This document shows positions 38,583-48,381 of a DNA stretch of 64,000 nt, piece after piece. A model generated the notes under the pieces. That model saw nothing but the letters and a program-made list of their open reading frames with translations. It made no database searches and was not told where the DNA came from. Position 1 is the stretch's first letter; each line of letters opens with the position of its first letter. Source of the stretch: Helopsaltes ochotensis (taxonomy: Eukaryota > Chordata > Aves > Passeriformes > Locustellidae); contig VXBM01000561.1 of NCBI GenBank assembly GCA_013400155.1, forward strand, positions 62,001 through 126,000, read 5' to 3'. The position numbers were made by a program, and so were the translations under genes.

Positions 38583-41500
38583 GGTTTTTTTAATGAGATG
38601 GAAATGGAGATGGACAAAGACAAGACAGAAATGGGGGAAGAGGGGAGTTGGGATTATCTGTATATTGACAGAACTGTTTATTTGCTCCTGGCAGAAATAA
38701 ATCCCAGCATATATTCCCTCTAGCTTTTTCTTATTTACAGAGATGGAAAGCCTAATCTGTTGCCAAGACCCATTATCCTTTGACTTCAGTCAAAGAGTAC
38801 GTCTTGCTTATTGAATCAGGGAATAGTGTGTACTTTATGAAGACAGAAAGGAAAAGATAAGTTTACTCTTGCAACCTTCTCCTGTTTATTAGTGTTTGTA
38901 GTTACTACCACTACCATAATGACAGAGCTGCATTTTAGACATAGCAAAACATTTTAAATAAATAAATAACATCTATTGAAAAACAGTGAATTTGTCCTGT
39001 ACTCCACCATTGTGACTATGTGGGATGGCTCTGTGATGAGGAGCACAGCATTTCTGAAACACTTCTGGTTTTGATGTGTCATCTGGTTAGCTTGATTTTA
39101 CCTGTGTTAAGTTTGAAAACATTTCTTATGTGTGTTTTATGTTTTGCCTGAGCTCAAGCATCTCTAAGTACTTCCAATCTCCTCATAAATACACCTTTGT
39201 ATTCTGCCTAATATATAAACATCACGACCCATGTCTGAGAATGTTGGGAATTTTATTAGGTTCATAAAGTTTTAGTTGCGGTCTAGCCCAATGGGTCCAA
39301 AATAAATAAACGCAGAGAGCAAAAAGAGTAACAATTTTGTACTTATTTTTCCTCCTCTCCCCTGAGAGTTTCCCCAGTACTGGTGAAGTACTTGCTGCAG
39401 TGGTTTCTGTGGCTTGTTATCAAAGTATCTGCAAGCTAGTAAGTGAGAGACAGATGCAGAGTGTAAAAGTAACTGGTAAGTAAGTGGAGAAAAGTAATTG
39501 AAATAGTCCTATTAATGCATTTCACTGATTTCCTTGGTCTCTTTCCATTTAAATGATGGAAAGAAATTGTGAATAATTGTGAATTATTTGTGACAGACTC
39601 TGTTCCTGCTCTCTGAGTGAAGGTGCTTGGTCGGGACAGCTTCCTAAGCCCTATGGATGGAACATGTAAACAATCAGCATGGCAGGATGGAAACCTCTCT
39701 TTTAGCATATAGGGAGACCTGATTCTTAGACGGAGATCTTTGGTCTGGGCTGGCCCTTTCTCTGGCTCTGGGCAAAGAGTGTCACTGTTCCTCCATTAGC
39801 ACAGAGCTGGCTTTGCCTACAGCATCCACTCTTGTGACCTAAGTTTGATGCCAACAGTACAGAAAAATCTATCAACAATGCCAACATCTTCACCTGAGCT
39901 ATGGGTGAGTGCAGTCTTTGCTTTAAGGTATTACACTCCATAGATATTTCAGGCATCTCTCACTTGGCAAACCTGCTGCGTACACAGGGTACACAGGACA
40001 GAAGCTTCCCTTCCCTGCTTGTGGAAAGGTGTTGTCTTATCTTGAGATATGCCTAAGTGCCTGCAGCCATCATGCCCTTTAAAACAATTCTGTAGTAAGC
40101 CTTTAACCTGTCAGAAAAATGTAGCCCTGCAAGCTGTGTAAACCCAAGAAATCAGCAAGCCACAGCTTATGTGGGAATCAAAACCATGGTTTGGGGCAGT
40201 TACAAAGCTAAATATATGAATTTTTGCACATCCATTGCAGGAGCATCAGAGCCAGGTACACCACTTTTGCAGAAAGAATTGGGAGGTAAACCCTTAAGGG
40301 TTTTCTGTTTGTTTATATGCACTGCACTCATTCTGTTTCAATGCTATTGGAAAATTATAATGGAATGTGTCAAATGGCATAATACATATTTACAGATCTC
40401 TTTCCTAGTTAGCTACAAAGCTTACACTGCATTTACAGGGGGGATAGATGCAACTTTTTATTGTTCAAAAATTTTAACAAAGGAAAAGATTTTTTAGAAC
40501 AGATAACTGTAACTGAACTACAATTACAACCCAAGGAAGACCATGCTAATTTATTTCTTTTTCTCAACTCACAGCTGCACAGTCAACTCTTAGATTTCCT
40601 TGGAAATTTTTTAGCAAGTCTAAATTTTTTTGGAAACATCTACACAGCTTTCATAATGTTAGTTACTTAGGCTTCTGAAATGTCTTGAATCTGACAGACT
40701 TCTGTGAGCTCAAAGGTGAGTTCCTGCCAGGTTTGGCCAGAGGTAGGAGCTGCCAGGCCCCTAACCCTAAGGCAGTTGTTGAGAAATCCATGTAGTGCAG
40801 GTAGTTCAGGGTGCAGCTGTGGATTAAGCCCTGGGTGAGGACAGCTCAAGGCAAGAGGCTGGGACCTGGTGCTGCCCCTTTGCCCAACTAAGGGCATGAA
40901 GACCTTTGGCCTGGCCAGGTGACCAGACACTCAGAGACACAGCAGGAGCTGAGAACTCAGGTGGAAGACCCCAGCCTCAGGACGTAACAGCCCAGTACTT
41001 CCTTTGTTCAGGCTCCCTTCTCCGAGGCACAAGCTTGAACTGTTTTTCAGTTGCTGCACCATGATAAAATTACTTAAAGGAATGAGAGGTTTGAGCACCT
41101 GCCTTGGGAAACCTGGGATTGAGCTGCTAAGGAGATATTTTTTGTGTGAATGTGGGATGTGTAGGGAGTCAGGCAGGGCACCTGTCGGGTCACTGGAGCC
41201 GCCCTCTGCAAAGGGGTTTTGGTCCCAGCATTTAAAGTCTCTGGGGGTGGGACTGTGACTGCCAGAGTGCTCCTGAATGGTCAGAGGGGAAGGTGTCCTT
41301 AACATCAGATGCATCTATGATGCAAAGGGATGTTTTAATTCTGGCTGAGAAATCATGAGTCTTACCATTCTGCACAGTGTTTAACTGTTCTGGAAAAATG
41401 GGTTGTAGGAGACCAGTCTATGGACCACCTCTAAGGGGACAATGAAAGCCAGATGGAGGTAGGTATCTTCCTTCAAGTGACTCTAGATGTTGATTAGACT

Positions 41501-43455
41501 CTGAGCACTCATGTCATTGCTGTGCACAGGCTGATTTCCACTGTCTCCTGCTCATCCTGCCAGTCCCTGACCCTCAGGTATGCACGGGAGGGGGACTGCT
41601 GTGCTGGAGGTGGGGCAGGGCAGCGTGTGTGTGCCTCCCAGGCTCCGTCAGGCATGGCACGGAGCGAGGCTGTACTTGCCTCCCCCTCGGCTCAGCTCCC
41701 AGCACGAAGGAGGTGGAAGGGGAGGGCAGGCAGTGCCAATTCCCAGGGCAGGCATTTCCTTTGCCCCCGCACAGCTAGCTGCCAGCAGTCCAGGTGACCC
41801 TGTGGGTCCAGTAAGGCTCTGGCTGCAGGCCCTCAGCAAGCTTTTAATCATTGCTAAAACTTTCTCTAAATCCTATCTTTTTCTTTTTTTTTCTAATACA
41901 AGTGCAAAAGCCCAAAATTACTAATGTTCCTTCCAAGGCAATGACCACAAAACAGAGAATCAAACCCACAGAAATGCTTTCTTTTAGAAATTACTCACAT
42001 TTCATCAAGCTTTGCTTATACTGAGGTGACACAGCCAAACCCACTGACAGTTCAGCTATGTGGCCTGAGAAACTCAACTGCATTAACAAAGCTGCTCTCA
42101 GATGTAGAGCTACACTTTTCATCTTTGTTAAAATACCACACTGCTACTCCATTCCTAGCCTGTCAGCATCCCTTTTCATTGGCCCTTCTGCCTGTCCCAC
42201 TGGAAATTTGGCATGTGTTGCCAAACTCCTTGCAGCTATATGAGTCAAATATTCACTCTCGAATGCCTTAAACGTGGGGAGAACTGCTTCTTTGCTCTTC
42301 CTTTTGCAGAAACCTAACTAAATCTTCCTATTGTGTGAGTTACTTTTTTCTTTTATTAAAAACACTGTATTTCATTTCATCCTACAGTGAAACAGTTGCA
42401 GGCAGCTGCCCAACACTTGTACTCTTAAAAAGGGAAAACAATGCAAAGAGAGGATGTCCCTAGAGGAAGATCATGCCCTGCCCCAGCTGCTCACACATGC
42501 AAGACAGATTTTTTTTTCAAGGACAGCAACCAGTCAGGAACACGACTGCTATTCTTGCCCTTGCCTTGCAGTCCTTGGAAACTTGGCTTTCACTACTGCA
42601 AGGGTAGCTGGGGACTCTACTGATTTTGAGCACTGGCATTTCAAAGGAATTATTATGTCAATGGCCAGTGGCCTGACATACTCAAGGATGGGACACATGT
42701 ATGTGCCTGCAGTGGCAATAAAGGGAAGGGCCAGTTTCTTCTGCCCTGTCCTGTCTGGAGCAGAACAGCCTCTGATAGATGAGAAGGGACTTGCACAGAC
42801 AGTGAGTAGGATCTGGCAAACAGTTTTGTTGTTCTACTTCTGGCAGTTTAACAAAAAACCTTGGTTGTCTGGTAGAAAGCTAACCAGTTAGATTCTTGCT
42901 CAACATCTGTGTCCTTGGGCTTTCTTTCTTATTGAAATGGATAACATTTTTGAGCACACAGCTTATGTGACGGCTTGGAAAGGTGATGCTGTTGTTACTA
43001 GCAATTGCTGTAAGGTAATTGGTACAAAAATAATGGCCGGGCACAAAATCTAGAAAGTTCGACAAATACTGCAGATAAGTGGAAGTCATTGGGCACTGCA
43101 GGATGTGTGCCATGAGGACCAGAGACCATACAGGGAGAGGCAGGAAAGATGCAAGATGCTTGTCACAGCAGCTCATGACTTTCCTGCAGATGTGCTAGCC
43201 CTAAGCCTCTTAGCACAAGATTCTTCCTTCACAGAGGTGTCTTTGTAAAGAGTCAACCAAAGGAAATGCATATGGTTGAGTCCTATTTTAAAGTGTGCTA
43301 TAAAAAGTGTGCATAAACAGTGCAGTGCATAAGGAGGAATTTGCATGACAATAAATTTTTCACATTGACTACTTTAGATCAGCTATTATAGCTATGACAA
43401 GAACATATCAAACCCCTCTCATTGGCAGAATATTAAATTTTTTTGTTTACTGATT
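38583..43455. other. Non-coding DNA, no gene recognised
   Basis: Frames overlap on both strands in a moderately GC-rich patch at 41500-41860. That patch has few CG dinucleotides and no promoter-like features I can point to. No repeat family is named. Confidence 0.5.
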
Positions 43456-43700
43456 AGAATCATCAAATTATAGATTGCAAAGGATTGCTTGGAGGTCACC
43501 TGATCCAACCCCATGCTGAAAGCAGACTTGACTTTGCAGTTAGATGTTGTGTTCCAAGGCTTAGTTTAGTGAAGCTGTGCATCTCTCTGGGAGAAGGGAT
43601 GCTGCAGTCCTTTTCTGCATTCTTGTGCTCAGCTGCGCCCTGTGACAAGAACTTTCTTCCTTCTTTCAAGAAGGAGGTAAGAAAACTCCTATTTCCTGTT
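43456..43700 (-). mobile_element. Older CR1-like LINE fragment
   Basis: On the plus strand the copy starts AGAATCATCAAATTATAGAT and continues GGAGGTCACCTGATCCAACC, then CATGCTGAAAGCAGAC and ATCTCTCTGGGAGAAGG. This follows the order of a CR1 3' region in reverse orientation, but with many substitutions. The right limit is uncertain. It appears older than the copy at 26.7 kb. Open frames of 138 and 121 codons on opposite strands cross it and are incidental. Confidence 0.7.
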
Positions 43701-45499
43701 TTCCAAAAAAAGACCAGGTTTAAGTTGAACACTGCACTCTTTAGGCATAGCTGTGCACATGTCTGGAGACAAAGACATTTGCTTTTCAGAGCTTTGACCT
43801 GTTCTAGTGTTGAACAGTTCCTGACAAGCACTGGGAGTAGTCTCTGTGTTGATTTTCTCAAGTATTTGGTGAAGTTTTTCTTCCTGTTTGTGACTTTTTA
43901 ATGAGTCATTAAGACTCATTAACTCCTTGCTTTGGGTTTTGGGGCTCTGCTGTTGTTTTTTTTTTGTTTGGAGTGGTGGGATTTTTGATTGTGAGATTTG
44001 GCTAGAAAATGTACTTGATTTTGCTTTTAACACTGACATTGGGCGGGGGGGAAAGACTTTTCCTGTAAAGTCTCACAAATCATAGACCTGTCATTCTTGA
44101 CAGGCTGTAGTGGTTTGACCTTGGCTGGTGAGGGTGCCCACCCAATAAACAATGCAAACCCCATACACTGTTGTAGACCCGTGAGTAAATTTTTCAAGTA
44201 TGACAACATGCAGTGTGAGATAATATAGGAGATAGTATAGAAAACCATTATAGAAAGGTTAGGATAAGAAGAAAAGTGGTACTGTTATGGCAGTTTAAAA
44301 CCCATTGGCCTGGGTTATCCCAATGTTTCAGCTGTGGCTTGAGAAGCCATGGTGCCTGTTCATCTGTTTTCCTTCCCCTCTCCCCAAAAATGCTGTACAG
44401 TGATGAGTAATGTCCAGTAGGCAGTAGCCAGGGCCCAGCAAATTGCACAGATGAAATGAGACTGTGAGCAAAATTTTAGTAGAATGAACATGAATGTTAA
44501 CTAGGCAATAACTGTTAGTTTTTATCTTACATTGAATAAGAACACGTTATGATCATATCCAATTGCCTTCTATAGGCTTAGATATTTTGTGTTGCTGAAT
44601 ATGATAAAAAATGGGTATGGCTCCTTGATGGTATTCTTCTGTTTGGGGATGCCTCTTCTTTTATCCCTGTCTTGTAGTTTTCAGCAACATTTCAAGGCAA
44701 ATTTTTAGAATGTGGGAAAAGGATGGAATATCATCTGAGACACATGGGTTCTTGTGTTCTTCTCCTGATTTTTAAGGGAATGGTGTGCAGTATTATTTAA
44801 GGTCTACAAACAGAAGCTCACTTTACTATAAATAAAAAGTAATCCTGAGAATTCCTTGAAAAATAACATTAATTTCTGTTTTTGTGGGCAAGTTTCTGGA
44901 TGCTACTTAAGCTGCAACAGCACGAGGGAAGGGGAAGTTTCTTGTGTCACTTTCATTGGCCTTCAATCACAAGTTATGAATGCATTACTTTCTGGTCATT
45001 GATTTTATGAGGTATAAGGCTGTCAGATATTTTGGGCCTCAGTGATTTATGTTTTCGGAAAAACATAGAGCTTTCAGACAGCTGGATTTTTGGGGACTGG
45101 AGCAGCTAATGTACCAGAGAAGGCACCCACTTGGGGAGAAATCTGCGAGAGATATGGTCTGCATATGAAGAGGACAAGCTACTGGCACAATAATTGTGAT
45201 ATTATGGATAGTTATATAAAATAACAGATGTGGAGAAGTGGGATGCCAAAAAAGCCAACAAGATCTTGGTGGGAAGCTTTTGGCATGTCAACTTCAATGA
45301 TCGAGCAAGACACCATTGAGAAAGGAGAATTTTTTCCAGGAATCAAAACCCAGGGATGTGGTTGCTGAAAGCAAGAATTCCAGGAGAGTGAAGAGAGAGA
45401 GAAAATGTCAGATAGAGATGTACTATGAGTTGCTAGAGGGCTTAAACCTTAAAACATTTGAGCAAAGGCATTCCAATTTAGAAATCACTGTGTTAAAGG
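43701..45499. other. Non-coding DNA, no gene recognised
   Basis: A perfect 10-bp inverted repeat is present at 43898-43922. Otherwise there are only short frames without domains. Confidence 0.5.
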
Positions 45500-45518
45500 A
45501 TAATAATCTAGCCAAGAG

Positions 45519-45800
45519 ATTCGTGAATAAGTGGGAAGTAATTGTGTTTCTACACTTGTACTCCAGCACTACTGCTCTAACACAGCAGAGTCCCTGTGGG
45601 AAAGGACTGGGTCAGGAGCTCATTTGTGAGGAATGCACCTAACTCACAGGATTGAGGCAGGTATCTCAGCCTTTAGTGGGAGACTGCAGTAGTCTTCGTG
45701 TTTCACAGGCAACTACACACAGGCATAGCTAGAAAGAGCAGGATGTCTTCTGCCTGTGGCACACCACTAAATGGACATCTTGGCTTACTCATAATTCTCA
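45519..45800 (-). pseudogene. Possible integrase remnant
   Basis: Where an integrase would follow RNase H, the minus strand shows AEDILLFLAMPVC (around 45710-45750), which resembles the approach to the zinc-finger cysteines. Further on, LEYKCRNTITSHL (about 45519-45570) resembles the start of the integrase catalytic core. Frames are broken and no full HHCC or DDE set can be traced. This is inference from position and weak likeness. It could also be chance. Confidence 0.3.
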
Positions 45801-46148
45801 GTAATGAAGTACCACAGGGATATTTTTGCTGGGATAACCATGTTGGCTCTGAAATGTTACTTCTTTCTGGAATAAGGGTATGATTCTAATGTACTTAAGG
45901 CAGTCGCTTTTCCCACACTCTAATATTGCAGCTCTACATTTTTGGTATTAGCCAATGAGATGTGTTATAAGTATGAATCAGATGCTGGTTTTTAAGGCTT
46001 GCAGACTTCTCTCATAAAGCTTTAATTTCCTCAACAGTTTGCAATATTCATACATCTGTCACATTTGTAAGGTATCTGGGCAGGGAAGCACCAATGGGCA
46101 AGGCTGTGCCAGGCACAATACTGTGTTATGTCTGTGGATTGTACCTAG

Positions 46149-46262
46149 TTAAGCCCTAAGTAGGGCTTGACAAGTCACTGGCACACGATCCAAGCCTTTC
46201 TTATTTATCAGGGGTACAAGTGGTTTGTGGTCAGTCAAAAGTTGAATTAACTTTCTGGAAGA
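46149..46262 (-). pseudogene. RNase H fragment of the same pol remnant
   Basis: On the minus strand the motif TDHKPLVPLIN (46203-46235) followed by LDRVPVTCQALLR is the conserved C-terminal block of the Ty3/gypsy RNase H domain, which removes the RNA strand from the RNA-DNA hybrid. The frame ends in a TAA at 46149-46151. Beyond it, in shifted frames to about 46085, YNP and VPGTALPIGASLPR resemble the tail of this domain. The stretch between RT and this block (46263-46740) keeps the right length but is too decayed to read. Confidence 0.8.
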
Positions 46263-46739
46263 GCTTTTTTTCTACATTTTTCACATGTTTCTTTTACAAT
46301 GAGACAGTTCTCAGTCTGCAGAGAGTGATTTATATCATCAGCAAATGTCTAGGAGCAGTACGTAGCAGCCCTACCAGTCTGACCAGGTTGTAATGTTGCA
46401 GGTGGCTCTGAGTGGTTATGGGAAGGGAGAATTATGTACTTCAGGTAGGGCTTCCACTCAGTTGAAAACATATTCTTGTACTATATTCAAATATCAGGTG
46501 ACTTCGTTTTCCAGGAGTTCATTTCAAGGATATATTTCTACCATTCATAACCCAGCCTTCATTTCACTTTGACAGAGATTCAAGAGTTTGCATTAATTTA
46601 TTACTTTCTTAGGCTGATTTACCCTTCCTCAGTCTGCCTTAAAGCCTAGTTTTCATGTGTGTTATCTCAGTAGTTCAACTAGTTTTGATGTAGCCCAGTG
46701 TTTATTGCCTTTCAGACTCAAATACCAAGTGTCTCTGGA

Positions 46740-47111
46740 AATCTAGACCAGCTTTTATCATGTTTCTCTGCCCAGTGGCAATATCCCAGGACTTTGTCTG
46801 TACAAGCAACTATCCCTTTCCAGGTGCTGCAGTAGCTTTGTCATTTCCTTTGGAATATATTGGGTGCAGTAGCAATGCCAAAAGGAAGTCTGTGGAAGGA
46901 TTACCATCCAAAAGGCATAATAAAAGTAGTTAACTTGGCGCCATCTGGGTGTAGAAGCATCTGCCAAAAACCATTTGCGGCATCTAAAAGGGGAATAAAA
47001 CTTGGGCATTCATCTTGGAAAGATGCTGTCCACTGCGAATACGACAGTGCTTCTCCCAAGCACTTTGTTTTGTTGATGTAGGTCAAAGGATGTGCTGACT
47101 TGGCCGTTTTT
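46740..47111 (-). pseudogene. Reverse transcriptase fragment, Ty3/gypsy type, inactivated
   Basis: RT copies element RNA into DNA. Visible blocks, in order on the minus strand, are KNGQV (from 47111), LLDAANGFWQ with the first catalytic Asp at 46982-46984, LTTFIMPFG just before the stop at 46901, RLPFGIATAPNIFQRK (46844-46891), and GIVACTD (to 46796). Breaks seen are a frameshift near 47060-47080 that separates the KNGQV block from the next block, an in-frame TAA at 46901-46903, an in-frame TGA at 46841-46843, and what looks like a compensating frameshift pair between 46844 and about 46815. The second Asp of the catalytic Asp-Asp pair reads Lys (46793-46795). The protein cannot be functional. 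Confidence 0.85.
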
Positions 47112-47888
47112 GCTAAGGCCTTGTAACCGCTGGTAAATGCTGTTCAGTGGGTTTGGCTATTTCCCTGTAACACTGACAGGGCCTGGACTGTCTGCTCCTG
47201 ATTTTTGATTGGGAAGCACTGAACTGAACACATCGTGACTCTCTGTACGCCGTAGGGAGCTTGATTCCATTGCGTAGTGGGGGATGAGCTTAGTCTTTCC
47301 TCCATTGCTTTTTTGTTGTTTTCTTTAGACTGATACAGCAATGCCATCAGTATATAGTGTTGAACAATCAGTTTTTTAATGTCTGGGAAAAAATACAGCT
47401 CCCAGAGTGTCCTGTAATGTTGCAAATTACTGCAGACCTTATTGGCACATCTGTTCATCCATGAGTACAAGTGGTGGAAATGACCCAGTCACTCGTTACT
47501 TGTTTTTAACTGGTTCCTTCCCACTTCTTATTTCTGAATGCTGTCCTGTGCCTCCTTATGACTACTTTGTTCTTGTTTCTCCTTTGCCTTCGGACCCAGG
47601 AGTCAGCTTTATACCTGTTTATTTTCCTGCTCCAATCTCTAAAATCTGAGAGGACAGAGGACCTTACTCGACTTTCCCCGCGCAGCTTACTTCCCTCCAT
47701 TCCTGCTGGAGTGGACACTACTAGTGCTGTCTCAAGGCCTCTGTTCAATTAAGTTCTCCTGTATCCTCACAGGATATCCTTCTTTCACTAGAGATTTGTC
47801 CTAATGTAGCAGAACGTAGAGGTGTGAAGGCTCATGGGATTTTTAATCATCATGAACCTTTTAAAATCAGTGTAAGTTTAAATCACTG

Positions 47889-47960
47889 AAAATTGAAAAT
47901 AAATCCTGAAAATGCTGACTTAAGCTCCTGCTATTATACAAAAAGCATCACAAACTCATT
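47889..47960 (+). repeat. 72-bp direct repeat, copy 1
   Basis: This block (AAAATTGAAAATAAATCCTG at its start, CATCACAAACTCATT at its end) recurs at 48310-48381 with a single A/T difference, 421 bp downstream. The sequence just before both copies also shares AATCATCATG and a CCTTTTAAAA-like phrase. No known repeat family is recognised. It lies just outside the pol remnant. Confidence 0.95.
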
Positions 47961-48309
47961 ATTCAGGGAATGAGGCCATCAAATACATGTGTGTTTTCCC
48001 ATTGTTTTCCCTGGCAAAGAATTAATCCGTGTTGCAAAAATTACTGTAAAATTTCTTCCATTTCCTCCTGTCGATTTATCCTATTGACAGGAAGGTGGTA
48101 AGCTGTGAGTGTGCACACTTTCAGCTGAGACTTCACAGCCAATAGTGTTGCCAAAAGCCAAGCACCATCACAGTCAAAATGTGGGATTTTAAAAAATTAG
48201 AGCTGATATTGATTGTCCTGCATTTCATGTGACTGGAGCAAGGGGTCTGGTTTTGAGAAATCATCATGCCCCTTTAAAAATATCATGGCTCAGTCTCATT
48301 TTAAAAGTT
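47961..48309. other. Spacer between the direct repeats
   Basis: These 349 bp of unique sequence lie between the two 72-bp copies. No gene or known repeat is visible. A 6-bp inverted CCTGTC/GACAGG pair occurs near 48068-48092. Confidence 0.5.
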
Positions 48310-48381
48310 AAAATTGAAAATAAATCCTGAAAATGCTGACTTAAGCTCCTGCTATTTTACAAAAAGCATCACAAACTCATT
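48310..48381 (+). repeat. 72-bp direct repeat, copy 2
   Basis: This is the second copy of the block at 47889-47960. The only difference is CTATTTTAC where copy 1 has CTATTATAC. Such high identity points to a recent duplication or to gene conversion between tandem units. Confidence 0.95.

Larger units (their letters stand above)
45500..47290 (-). mobile_element. Degenerate Ty3/gypsy-type LTR retrotransposon, pol region
   Basis: Read on the minus strand, this region carries decayed parts of a Ty3/gypsy-type pol polyprotein in the family's order: reverse transcriptase (about 47111-46740), RNase H and its tail (about 46262-46085), then weak integrase-like pieces (about 45800-45690 and 45570-45519). 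The distance from the RT active-site block (46798) to the RNase H TDH motif (46235) is 563 bp, about 188 codons. That fits the RT connection and RNase H spacing of this class, so the copy seems largely collinear. A weak pre-RT likeness reaches about 47290. No gag, protease, LTR, primer-binding site or polypurine tract was recognised. Stops and frameshifts throughout make it a dead copy. RT and RNase H are firm, while the outer limits are inference. Confidence 0.8.

Noticed and set aside
38429..38700. Frames on both strands running through the N gap
   Set aside because: The middle of each is undetermined bases, so continuity is an artefact.
41500..41860. GC-rich patch considered as a CpG island or promoter
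   Set aside because: CG dinucleotides are few, and no gene start lies nearby.
43485..43901. 138-codon plus and 121-codon minus frames
   Set aside because: They overlap the degenerate CR1-like copy and each other, with no domain seen.
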